Made by a program: the position numbers and the translations under genes. A stretch of 64,000 nucleotides of DNA from a bacterium A37T11 (lineage in GTDB: Bacteria > Bacteroidota > Bacteroidia > Sphingobacteriales > Sphingobacteriaceae), in assembly GCA_900109895.1 (NCBI GenBank), contig FOBR01000013.1:1-64000 (forward strand), in the 5' to 3' direction. Shown piece after piece: positions 33,414-42,517 of this stretch (position 1 is its first letter; every line of letters begins with the position of its first letter). The notes under the pieces were generated by a model. The model was not told the DNA's origin. It saw only the letters and a list, made by a program, of their open reading frames with translations, and ran no database searches.

Positions 33414-34253
33414 TTATTTTGGATAAAAAACTGGATGGAAACTAAAAATGAGGGCGGAAGGCTTTTTGCTTGAAAGCTGCTGTTTACGTTGCCATTTATA
33501 CACGGATTTGGTCAGAAAATAAGAAAGGAATGCTGCTGTGGCTACATCTGTTGACCAATGCCTGTTAAAATATAAACGCGAGCCAGCGGTAAGGCCTGCC
33601 AGGGTATAAGCTGTATATCCTACCCACTTTTCTTCTTGAAATTCAAGGGCCAATGCGGTCGCGAATGAGACAATGGTGGTGGTATGCCCCGAAGGGAAGG
33701 AGGTGTAACCGTCCTTATAAGGGTGCGAAAAATGGTATTGGTTATCCGTATAAGCAGGTCGTTGTCTCCTGACTACCCCATTAATGGCTGAGTATGCAAC
33801 CGTTGTAAGTAAAAGAGACTGCATGCCGTTGAGTGCTACCCGATGTATTCTGTCATTCTTTATAAGGGCACCAATAGCAAAGGCAGAGATTAAGGAATAG
33901 GGAGCATAATTGTTGCCAAAAGGTGAAAAAAAATTGGCCACTTTGTCTCTCTGAACTGAGCGATGTCTTTGTATGGCGTGTTTAATAGCAGGATCAGCGA
34001 GGCTTAGCATTCCTATTCCCAAGGTAATGGAAGTAAACTTAACCCATTCATTTTTATTCCAATGTGCTGGTCGGCTAGCCAGGTGAGTAAAGGCTGGACC
34101 ATAACTCTTTATGTAGTTAAAATTTAAATGGATCGGCTTTTCCTGAAGTTGTACCTTCACGGTATCTGTAACTTGGGCAACGACATATTGTGCCCAAGTT
34201 AAGGTTATCATACAAGTAAAAATCAAATCCCTTTTTGTTATCATCTTTTTCAT
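33414..34253 (-). CDS. PAP2-family phosphatase
   Basis: 279 aa from the ATG at 34251-34253 (MKKMITKRDLIFTCMITLTW), a signal-like start; an in-frame ATG 99 bp further upstream gives an N-terminus without signal character. The three-part PAP2/vanadium-haloperoxidase site is intact: VVRRQRP (K/R-x6-R-P type), SFPSGHTTTIVSFATALA, and GSRLYFNRHWSTDV with the catalytic His. Such enzymes dephosphorylate lipid phosphates (phosphatidic acid, undecaprenyl pyrophosphate or lipid A) at the membrane. Short hydrophobic helices flank the motifs. It stands alone, convergent with the lysis-like cluster. Confidence 0.9.
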   Translation of the reverse strand: MKKMITKRDLIFTCMITLTWAQYVVAQVTDTVKVQLQEKPIHLNFNYIKSYGPAFTHLASRPAHWNKNEWVKFTSITLGIGMLSLADPAIKHAIQRHRSVQRDKVANFFSPFGNNYAPYSLISAFAIGALIKNDRIHRVALNGMQSLLLTTVAYSAINGVVRRQRPAYTDNQYHFSHPYKDGYTSFPSGHTTTIVSFATALALEFQEEKWVGYTAYTLAGLTAGSRLYFNRHWSTDVATAAFLSYFLTKSVYKWQRKQQLSSKKPSALIFSFHPVFYPK

Positions 34254-34542
34254 ATATTTTTTTCTACTCCTTTTCTTAAAGGAGTTCGAATGCAAGATAG
34301 CTATCGCCTTTTGCAGTGTCAAGTTTGGCTCCTCCGCATGCGATGACCACATATTGCTCCTGCTATTTTATAGGTGCAAGTTGTAGCATCCAGGGCAAAT
34401 ATATTAACCTGTTGGGGTAAACTTATAGCCTGAAAAGATTGGTAAATTTTTTCTGACAAATTATCAAGATGACTTTTACTTTTTTCAAACAAACAATGCT
34501 TGAGTCTTCCTTACTTTCGTGGTTTCAATTAAAATAATAGAC

Positions 34543-35112
34543 ATGTTAAAATTAAAAGTTATTTCCTCTACAGTGCGCCCTGGAAGAAAAGGCCCCTTAA
34601 TAGGTCGTTGGGTTACAGATTTGGCTAATAGTCAGGGTAATTTTGAAGCCGAATTGTTAGATTTGGGCGAAATAGGTTTACCCTTGATGAATGAGCCTGT
34701 ACATCCTGCTATGCAGCAATATGAACACGAACATACGAAAGCCTGGAGTGCAAAAATAGCAGAGGCGGATGCATATATTTTTGTTACGGCTGAATATGAT
34801 TATAGCTACCCTGCTCCGCTTAAGAATGCTTTGGAATATCTGCTACACGAGTGGGGTTATAAGCCAGCGGGCATCATTAGCTATTCAATAGGACCCTTTG
34901 CAGGTGTACGGGCAGCACAAAATCTTAAAAATGATTTATTGCCGCTTAAAGTGATCACTGTCGCAGAAGTACCAATTCCTATTGTGGATTCTTTTATTAA
35001 TGAAGAAGGGGCTTTTGTGCCGACTGAACAGATATTGGCCAATACAACGGCTATCTTTGGCCAACTGAGCCGCTGGGCAAAAGGCTTAAAGGTTATTAAG
35101 GAAGATGCATAG
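34543..35112 (+). CDS. NAD(P)H-dependent FMN reductase
   Basis: 189 aa from ATG 34543; a GTG at 34519 would add 8 residues. It is a flavodoxin-like FMN_red fold: LKVISSTVRPGRKGPLIGRWV at the N-terminus binds the FMN phosphate, LPLMNEP follows, then AEYDYSYPAPLKNALEYL (about 85-105), and YSIGPFAGVRAAQNLK lines the isoalloxazine site. The family reduces FMN or quinones and azo compounds with NAD(P)H in the cytoplasm. It is a single gene. TACTTTCG at 34512-34519, one base off TAnnTTTG, lies 23 bp before the start. Confidence 0.92.
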   Translation: MLKLKVISSTVRPGRKGPLIGRWVTDLANSQGNFEAELLDLGEIGLPLMNEPVHPAMQQYEHEHTKAWSAKIAEADAYIFVTAEYDYSYPAPLKNALEYLLHEWGYKPAGIISYSIGPFAGVRAAQNLKNDLLPLKVITVAEVPIPIVDSFINEEGAFVPTEQILANTTAIFGQLSRWAKGLKVIKEDA

Positions 35113-35233
35113 ACTTATGATTTATCCGGGTACAACTAATAGGAGTTGGTACCCGGTATAAAAATTAGCATCTGTTTGATGTTGGCGCCATATTTTTAAC
35201 GCTTCTTATCATTAAACAAGATTGAATGGTTTT

Positions 35234-38200
35234 TTAATGCCTATTTGTATTTTTTAAATCTAACAGGTATTTACTGGGAGTTTTTCCAAACTCTTTTTTA
35301 AAAGCCCGCGTAAAGTATGACTGGGTTTGGATGCCAACGAGGTACATTACTTCGGTAATGGGAAGATCTTCTTTGGCCAGCATTTCGGCGGCAGATTTTA
35401 GGCGAACTGATCGAATAAGGTCGCCAATGGAATGGCCTGTAAGAAGTTTGATTTTTTGATACAAAAGCGTCCGACTCATGCCTGTTTCCTTGCAGAGATG
35501 GTCCACATCCAGTGCAGGGTCGCTCATAGATTGCTTGATGATGGAATATAAATTGTCCATGAATGCTTTGTCCTTGGTATTCCGAGCGGTTTCATTCCAT
35601 ACGGCATTTTGCTGAGCTATGACGTGACGGGCTATTTCTCTGCGCTGTTTGACCAGATTGTCTAAGGTAAGCTGTAATACTTCCATTTGCACTGGTTTGG
35701 GGAAATAAAAATCAGCGCCACAACGAAGCCCTTCAACGGTTGCATCTGCAGCATTTTTTGCCGTAAGCATAATAAACGGTATATGTAAGGTGCTTTCTCG
35801 GCTTTTAACCGCTTCGCAAAAGACATATCCGTTCATTTCGGGCATCATTACATCGCTGACAATGATATCAGGAAGGTGTTCCTCCAAAATAGCCAAACCT
35901 TCTTTTCCATTGCCTGCCTCTACTATATAAAAGCGTTCGGATAGCTTGTTCTTTAAAAATGTTCTTAATTCAAGGTGGTCTTCTACCAATAATAAATGAG
36001 GTTTAGAAGGGTCAGAAGCTGTTTCACTGGTGATGTGGGTAGGTAAGAATGACACTTCTTCAGCGGCCAATGTGGGTAGTACGATGCTCTCTAAGTGTTG
36101 GCCAATATTCTCCTGGCCAGATTCCCAACGTTCAGATGTGCTGAAATCTTCTTGGAGACTAGGAATAGATATCAGGAATTCGGTGCCTTTATGCCGCTCG
36201 CTATTTACGAGGATACGGCCTTTATGAAGCAATACCAGGCTTTTGACAAAGGCCAAACCGATGCCAGATCCCAAATGGTATTCACTTGTGCGGTAATAAC
36301 GCTCAAAAAGATGCTGTATGGAGGGGGCAGATATACCTATGCCGGTATCGACAACATGCAGGTGGATGTATCGTTTTGCTTTATACGCGCTTTTTACGGT
36401 TAGTTCATTCGAAAAAGAGGGCTTGAACTGGTGTAGCTCACTATATATATTTACAGTGACTTTACCCCCTTTGGGAGTGTATTTAAAGGCGTTGTCCAAT
36501 AGGTTCAGCAATATTTTTTCCATCACTTCGCGGTCAAAATAAATGGTAGGGAAATGACCTGCCGATATGTTAAAGGTTATTCTTTTTTGTTGGGCCAATA
36601 CGCTGAACTCCTCGCATATTTCCTGAACAAAACGGCTGAAGTTTCCATTGGTTGCCCGTAATTTGAGCGATCCCTCCTCTACCTTGCGGAAATCCATAAG
36701 CTCATTGACCAGACGGATGAGCCGATGTGCATTTCGCTGGATGAGCTGATAGTTTTGTAATACATTCGGCCGCTGTTCTTGTTGTACTAGTTCTTCAATA
36801 GGTCCGGCTATTAACGAAAGGGGGGTGCGAAATTCATGGGAGATGTTGGTGAAAAATTGTAATTGCGTTTGGTAAATCTCGGTTTGTTTTCGTTCTTCAA
36901 GCTTCTGGATCTCGATGTGGTGTTTAAAATAAATCAGGCTTCCGGCAATTGCTGCAACAAGTAGAACGGTACCGAGCCTAAACCACCAGGTGCCCCAAAA
37001 GGGTGGGTGTATAATGATGTTTATTGACGTGCCCTTTTTATTCCAGATGCCGTCGTTGTTGGCTGCCTGAACTTTAAATTGGTAGTTGCCTGGACTTAGG
37101 TTGGTATAAGAGGCTTGCCATTGGGAAGCTACTTTGCTCCACGAACGATCAAACCCTTTAAGCATGTACCGGTAACTGTTGTTTGCTGATGCAATATAAT
37201 TGAGAGCTGCATATACAAAAGCAATACTTGACTGTTGATAATTAAGTTCGATGGTGGGCGTCATGCTGATGTCCTGCTGTAATGGCGAATCTTTTTCATC
37301 GGGAGTAATTTCTCTATTAAATAGTTGAAATGAGGTAAGGTATACGGGTGGGGCTTGTTTATTGATGGGCATATGTTCGGGATGGAAGGTGTTGAATCCA
37401 TTAATGCCTCCAAAATAGAAAGTGCCGTCTCGGCCAACAAGACAGGCGTTTGCTTCAAATTCATATCCTTGAAGACCGTCATTGCTGTTAAATTTTCTGT
37501 ATTGGCTGGTTTGGGGGTTAAATTTTGTGATACCTTTTGAAGTGGATATCCACAGGTTTCCTTGTTTATCTTGTACGATGCCCTTGATATATTCCTGGTC
37601 CAATCCGGCATTTTGACCGTAGCTTTTAAAAGCGTGTTCTTTTTCATGATAAAGGTATAATCCTTTTTGTCCAACCCACAGTCTTTTTTGTTTATCGGTA
37701 AAAATGACGCGGATATCAGGTTTTTTGATGTCGTTATGAAAATAGTGTTCAATACGCCCAGTTTTTGGGTCATAAGCGTTTAATCCACCGTCGTCAGTGC
37801 CAATCCAAAGTTGTCCATGGGCATCTTCTGCCATCGAGACTACGTTATTTCCGGTGAGATTTTCGTTGCTGCCGTCAACACCAAGGAATCTGCTGAATTT
37901 GCCGGTTGCAGGGTCAAAAATGTTTAGGCCTCCATAGTAGGTGGCTACCCAAAAGCGGCCATTGTGATCGCGTAGTACTTGCTGAACATAGTTTGAACTA
38001 ATGGATGATGGGTTACCTGCTTGATGAAGGTAATGTGAGAATTTGCCACTTTGTGGGTCGAACCGATTCAGGCCGCCTCCCCATGTGGAGATCCAAATTA
38101 TATTGGAGGAATCGCGAAAAAGATGCAGAACGGCATCTGAATTTAGGCAATTTTGAATGTTGGGTTGATTGCGATAGTGGGTAAATTGATGATGGTTTGG

Positions 38201-39367
38201 TTCAAAACGATCCATCCCTCCTCCGTCTGTACCTATCCAGATATTTCCATTTTTATCTTCACAAAATGTTTTGACGTCGTTATAGCTTAAGCTGTTCTGA
38301 CGGTATTCTTGCTGAAACCAGGTAAATTTCCGGGCACCCGGACTGATTAAATTTACTCCGCCACGATGGGTGCCAATCCAAATATTTCCTTGGCTGTCTT
38401 CACAAAGAGAGGAAACCGTGCGTTGTGATAGACTGCTTAGATTGCCTGCCTCAAAACTATAATGAAAGAATCCATTATTTTTTTCGTCATACAAGTTTAG
38501 TCCTCCGTTGATACACCCTACCCATATATTTCCAAAATGGTCTTGAAGTATTGCACGAACCTGGTCACTGGGCAACTGTTTAGTATGGTGTTCCTGTTGG
38601 GAATAGCGATGAATAAGCTGGCCTGTTTTGTTGACAACTAAAATACCTTGTGAGGAGGTGCCTATCCATATTTGTCCGCGGCGATCCTGAAGGATGCTGT
38701 TGATGGAGAGATCGCCACTAGGGTCAATATAGGGGAGGGGGAGTGTCTTAAATGTGCCTGAGTTTTCATCAAAAAAACAAATTCCCGATTGTGTTCCGAT
38801 CCATAAGTGCCCTTGCGTATCGTGATAAAGAGCAAATACGCGTTCATCAGGTATGCTGTTTTGATTACCCGGTTCATGCCGATAGGAACGTACCTTTTGC
38901 CTTTTTTCGTCCAGGTTGTAGAGCCCGTCTGAGGTGGCTATCCAGAGTTTATGTTGCTGATCTTCATTAAGAGCATATATTTTTTGGCTATGAAAGCGCT
39001 CTGATTTAATCGGAAATTGTTCAAATTGATTATGCTTGGCATCAAAACGGTTAAGGCCATTACTGGTGCCTATCCAAAGAAAGCCGGCGTGATCAGTGTA
39101 AAGGCAATGTATGAAGTTATCACTGATACTGTGGTTGTCGATTGGATTATTACGGAAAGATACTATGTGATATCCATCATACCTATTCAATCCGTCTCGC
39201 GTGCCGAACCACATAAACCCGCGGCTGTCTTGACCAATACATTCTACCGTACTGTTGGACAATCCTGAATATTGATCAATGTGAGAAAAAGTATGCCTTG
39301 GGGTCTGAGACCTTGAATAGATTGGGACTAGGAAGACTAAGGTTAACAAAAACCATTTTATATTCAT
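35234..39367 (-). CDS. Hybrid two-component system regulator (HTCS) of the galactan locus
   Basis: 1377 aa from the ATG at 39365-39367 (MNIKWFLLTLVFLVPIYS, signal peptide); the frame is open 27 codons further upstream without signal features. A periplasmic two-component propeller of Reg_prop repeats (about 30-670, many GNIWIGT-type strands) and a Y_Y_Y domain (about 700-780) precede a transmembrane helix near 800. Then come HisKA with H844 in ISHEFRTPLS, HATPase_c, a receiver with D1172 in VSDVMMPEMNG, and a C-terminal AraC HTH (about 1275-1370, GIQTQSYFTRAFKKEFGKTPSKYL). Such proteins sense an oligosaccharide in the periplasm and activate the adjacent locus, here the divergent SusC-to-GH2 genes. 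Confidence 0.96.
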   Translation of the reverse strand: MNIKWFLLTLVFLVPIYSRSQTPRHTFSHIDQYSGLSNSTVECIGQDSRGFMWFGTRDGLNRYDGYHIVSFRNNPIDNHSISDNFIHCLYTDHAGFLWIGTSNGLNRFDAKHNQFEQFPIKSERFHSQKIYALNEDQQHKLWIATSDGLYNLDEKRQKVRSYRHEPGNQNSIPDERVFALYHDTQGHLWIGTQSGICFFDENSGTFKTLPLPYIDPSGDLSINSILQDRRGQIWIGTSSQGILVVNKTGQLIHRYSQQEHHTKQLPSDQVRAILQDHFGNIWVGCINGGLNLYDEKNNGFFHYSFEAGNLSSLSQRTVSSLCEDSQGNIWIGTHRGGVNLISPGARKFTWFQQEYRQNSLSYNDVKTFCEDKNGNIWIGTDGGGMDRFEPNHHQFTHYRNQPNIQNCLNSDAVLHLFRDSSNIIWISTWGGGLNRFDPQSGKFSHYLHQAGNPSSISSNYVQQVLRDHNGRFWVATYYGGLNIFDPATGKFSRFLGVDGSNENLTGNNVVSMAEDAHGQLWIGTDDGGLNAYDPKTGRIEHYFHNDIKKPDIRVIFTDKQKRLWVGQKGLYLYHEKEHAFKSYGQNAGLDQEYIKGIVQDKQGNLWISTSKGITKFNPQTSQYRKFNSNDGLQGYEFEANACLVGRDGTFYFGGINGFNTFHPEHMPINKQAPPVYLTSFQLFNREITPDEKDSPLQQDISMTPTIELNYQQSSIAFVYAALNYIASANNSYRYMLKGFDRSWSKVASQWQASYTNLSPGNYQFKVQAANNDGIWNKKGTSINIIIHPPFWGTWWFRLGTVLLVAAIAGSLIYFKHHIEIQKLEERKQTEIYQTQLQFFTNISHEFRTPLSLIAGPIEELVQQEQRPNVLQNYQLIQRNAHRLIRLVNELMDFRKVEEGSLKLRATNGNFSRFVQEICEEFSVLAQQKRITFNISAGHFPTIYFDREVMEKILLNLLDNAFKYTPKGGKVTVNIYSELHQFKPSFSNELTVKSAYKAKRYIHLHVVDTGIGISAPSIQHLFERYYRTSEYHLGSGIGLAFVKSLVLLHKGRILVNSERHKGTEFLISIPSLQEDFSTSERWESGQENIGQHLESIVLPTLAAEEVSFLPTHITSETASDPSKPHLLLVEDHLELRTFLKNKLSERFYIVEAGNGKEGLAILEEHLPDIIVSDVMMPEMNGYVFCEAVKSRESTLHIPFIMLTAKNAADATVEGLRCGADFYFPKPVQMEVLQLTLDNLVKQRREIARHVIAQQNAVWNETARNTKDKAFMDNLYSIIKQSMSDPALDVDHLCKETGMSRTLLYQKIKLLTGHSIGDLIRSVRLKSAAEMLAKEDLPITEVMYLVGIQTQSYFTRAFKKEFGKTPSKYLLDLKNTNRH

Positions 39368-39433
39368 ATGTGTTCGCTGTAGCAAAAGAACGAAGATCGG
39401 AAATTTTGGGTGATTTGTGGATGATTTGTTCAT

Positions 39434-39464
39434 TTGGACAAAAAACATGTACGATTGGACAAAA
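39434..39464 (+). promoter_or_regulatory. Direct repeat TTGGACAAAA x2, likely HTCS operator
   Basis: TTGGACAAAA at 39434-39443 and 39455-39464, 21 bp apart (two helical turns), in the 165 bp between the HTCS and the SusC gene. AraC-type HTCS domains bind such spaced direct repeats just before the promoter. TTATTTGCA at 39486-39494 is a near match to the -7 box. Confidence 0.6.
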
Positions 39465-39532
39465 GGTATAGCGGCATATTATACGTTATTTGCATGGACG
39501 TTTAAAACCATCATAAACTAAGCGAACCAACA

Positions 39533-42517
39533 ATGAATTATATTAAACGAATGGGAAGGTGGGCAACGGTGCTGATACTGTTATGTTGCATAAGTCTGGC
39601 TGGTATATTGAAAGCTCAGGATTTGAAGCCTGTTACGGGTAAGGTGGCTGATCAGACTGATGGAAGTCCGGTACCGGGAGTTAGTATACTAATTAAGGGT
39701 ACTCATGTAGGAACGGCTACTGATGCAGATGGTAACTATCAAATTCAGGCTAAAAAGGGCGTGGTATTAGTTTTCACAGCTGTTGGTTATGTAAGCCGGG
39801 AGGTGTTGGTAACAGCGGATGTGTTGAATGTTGAGATGACGGCAGAACAACGTCAGTTGGATGAGGTGGTAGTTATTGGATATGGTACTCAAACTAAAAA
39901 GGAACTTACCGGATCGATAGCCACGGTATCTTCTAAAGACTTTCAAAAAGGAAATATCACCACTCCCGATCAGCTTATTTCTGGTAAAGTTGCAGGTGTA
40001 AGTATAACTGCTAAAAGTGGAGCTCCTGGTGCAGGAAGTACTATTCGTATACGGGGGGGGGCGTCTCTGGCAGCAAGCAATGATCCGTTAATTGTGGTGG
40101 ATGGTGTCCCGTTGAGCAATAACAGTATTTCAGGAGCCACCAACCCACTTAGCTTAATTAATCCTAACGATATTTCGTCATTTACTGTCCTTAAGGATGC
40201 AGCAGCTACGGCTATTTATGGCTCAAGGGCCTCGAATGGAGTTATTCTGATTACTACGAAAAGTGGCGCGTCAGGAAGTCCAAAAATCAACTTCAATACC
40301 CAGATGTCTGTTAATAATACTGCGGGTCGGATTGGAGTGTTGGATGCGAATGCTTTTCGTCAATATGTAAAAAAGAATGGTAATGATAACCAGATTGCTC
40401 AATTGGGAAATGCAAATACGGACTGGCAGGATGAAATCTACCAGACGGCTTTGGGTACAGATAATAACCTGAGTATTTCTGGTACTTATAAAAAGATGCC
40501 TTATAGGATATCTGGCGGATACCTTAACCAGGCGGGCGTGTTGGTAACAGATAAAATGAATCGTACGAGTGCGGCTATTAGCCTTAAGCCTTCATTCTTC
40601 TCGGATCATCTTAAAATAGACCTAAATTTAAAAGGTGCTTTAACCAATACCCGCTTTGCTAATCAAGGGGCTATTGGGGCAGCGGTTTCATTTGATCCAA
40701 CACAACCGGTATTTGCCAAAAATCAGTATGGAAACTACTTCGAATGGCTAAATACCTCTTCAGACGGATCTGTCGTACCCAACCTGAATGCTACCCGAAA
40801 TCCGGTAGCCTTGCTGGCCTTGCGCAATGACCGTAGCCAGGTTAAGCGTAGTTACGGTAACATTCAGTTTGACTATTCAATGCATTTTTTGCCAGAACTT
40901 CATGCTAATCTTAATCTTGGTTACGATGTTTCCAAGGGCGAAGGTAATACGTATGTACCGGCATATGCGGCATCTGAGGCAGATGTGAAAGGATTGGATA
41001 ACCACTACAGACAGGGAACGACCAATACTGTTGCAGAGTTTTACCTGAATTATAACAAAGATATCTCCTCTTGGAATAGTAATATTAATGCTACAGCGGG
41101 ATATGGATACTATGATTTTATGAATAAAACATATTTTTATCCTAGTTATAATGCTTTGGGGGAAGTTGTGGCTGGTACAGAACCCGCTTTTCCTTTTGAT
41201 AAGCCCCGGACTACGTTGATCTCCTATTATGGTAGGCTAATTTATACATTGGCCAAGCGCTATATTCTGGCGGCTTCTATCAGGACGGATGGCTCTTCTA
41301 AATTTGCTCCCGAAAATCGATGGGGTCTGTTTCCTTCTGTGGCTTTTACCTGGAGAGCTAATGAGGAGTCTTTTCTGAAAGATGTCAACGCATTGTCTGA
41401 CCTGAAACTTCGGCTGAGCTACGGGGTGACCGGGCAGCAGGATGGAATTCCTTATTATTCTTACATTCCTACTTATTCACTTAGTGTAGCTTCCGCAAAA
41501 TATTTATTGGGCGATACTTATTACAGCATGTATGCTCCCGGGGCCTATGATCGAGATATTAAGTGGGAACAGACAGCTACCTATAATGCTGGTATCGATT
41601 TTGGTTTTTTGGAAAATCGCTTAAGTGGAAGCGTGGATGCTTACTTTAAGAAGACCAGGGATCTTTTAAATACGATCCCAATTCCATTGGGATCTAATTT
41701 CAATAATGTCATCACAACAAATGTGGGAAATATTGAAAACAAAGGATTGGAAGCGGCGCTGAATGGACAAATTATCCGAAAAAAAGATTTTACCTGGGAT
41801 GCTGGGGTTAATTTTACCTATAATGTTAATAAGATAACTAAGTTGACTAAAGTAGATAATCCTGATTATATTGGCGTGCTGACGGGGGGGCTATCCGGTG
41901 CGGTGGGAAATACCATACAAATAAATTCTGTTGGGTATAATACCTATGCGTTTTATACCTACCATCAGGTCTATGATGCGAATGGTAAACCGTTGGAAGG
42001 TGTTTATAAAGATATGAACGGAGATGGTATCATCAACGAGAAAGATCTTTACCGCACAAAGTCTTCTGTGCCTAAGGCAATGTTTGGCTTTAGTACGCAA
42101 GTAAGTTATAAACGGTGGTCATTATCTACGGTATTGCGTAGTAACCTTGGAAACTATGTGTACAACAACGTGCAGGCCAATTTGGGTGTAAGTCGCAATA
42201 TTTTAAACGCCAATGGTTATTTAATGAATGCGACGAAGGGAATGGACAAGTCTGGTTTTGTAAGTAATGAATATCTCACCGATTATTACCTGGAGAATGG
42301 TTCTTTCTTGCGAATGGATAACTTGGGAATTGGTTATGATGCCGGAAAAGTTTTTGGGCATGATCATCCGGTAAGCCTGCGTCTGAGCGCCAATTGCCAA
42401 AATGTTTTTGTGATCACAAATTACACGGGTCTGGACCCGGAGATAAGCAGTGGTATAGACAGCAATTTTTACCCACGCCCCCGCACATTTGTATTGGGCG
42501 TTAACCTGGACTTTTAA
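39533..42517 (+). CDS. SusC-type TonB-dependent transporter of the galactan locus
   Basis: 994 aa. Signal peptide to about residue 28 (AGILKAQD), a carboxypeptidase-regulatory-like domain (about 32-108, VTGKVADQTDGSPVPGVSI), the clear TonB box LDEVVVIGYG (about 113-122), a plug with IRIRGGASLAASNDPLIVVDG, and a beta-barrel closing FVLGVNLDF. It imports oligosaccharides cut at the surface by GH53. It is the first gene of a six-gene plus-strand run; its TAA overlaps the ATG of susD by one base, so the two are translationally coupled. Expression is expected to depend on the HTCS and its 21-bp-spaced operator. Confidence 0.96.
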   Translation: MNYIKRMGRWATVLILLCCISLAGILKAQDLKPVTGKVADQTDGSPVPGVSILIKGTHVGTATDADGNYQIQAKKGVVLVFTAVGYVSREVLVTADVLNVEMTAEQRQLDEVVVIGYGTQTKKELTGSIATVSSKDFQKGNITTPDQLISGKVAGVSITAKSGAPGAGSTIRIRGGASLAASNDPLIVVDGVPLSNNSISGATNPLSLINPNDISSFTVLKDAAATAIYGSRASNGVILITTKSGASGSPKINFNTQMSVNNTAGRIGVLDANAFRQYVKKNGNDNQIAQLGNANTDWQDEIYQTALGTDNNLSISGTYKKMPYRISGGYLNQAGVLVTDKMNRTSAAISLKPSFFSDHLKIDLNLKGALTNTRFANQGAIGAAVSFDPTQPVFAKNQYGNYFEWLNTSSDGSVVPNLNATRNPVALLALRNDRSQVKRSYGNIQFDYSMHFLPELHANLNLGYDVSKGEGNTYVPAYAASEADVKGLDNHYRQGTTNTVAEFYLNYNKDISSWNSNINATAGYGYYDFMNKTYFYPSYNALGEVVAGTEPAFPFDKPRTTLISYYGRLIYTLAKRYILAASIRTDGSSKFAPENRWGLFPSVAFTWRANEESFLKDVNALSDLKLRLSYGVTGQQDGIPYYSYIPTYSLSVASAKYLLGDTYYSMYAPGAYDRDIKWEQTATYNAGIDFGFLENRLSGSVDAYFKKTRDLLNTIPIPLGSNFNNVITTNVGNIENKGLEAALNGQIIRKKDFTWDAGVNFTYNVNKITKLTKVDNPDYIGVLTGGLSGAVGNTIQINSVGYNTYAFYTYHQVYDANGKPLEGVYKDMNGDGIINEKDLYRTKSSVPKAMFGFSTQVSYKRWSLSTVLRSNLGNYVYNNVQANLGVSRNILNANGYLMNATKGMDKSGFVSNEYLTDYYLENGSFLRMDNLGIGYDAGKVFGHDHPVSLRLSANCQNVFVITNYTGLDPEISSGIDSNFYPRPRTFVLGVNLDF

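Noticed and set aside
37261-37773. 170-codon frame within the HTCS gene
   Set aside because: Lies in another frame of the minus-strand propeller repeats; a shadow of a real gene.
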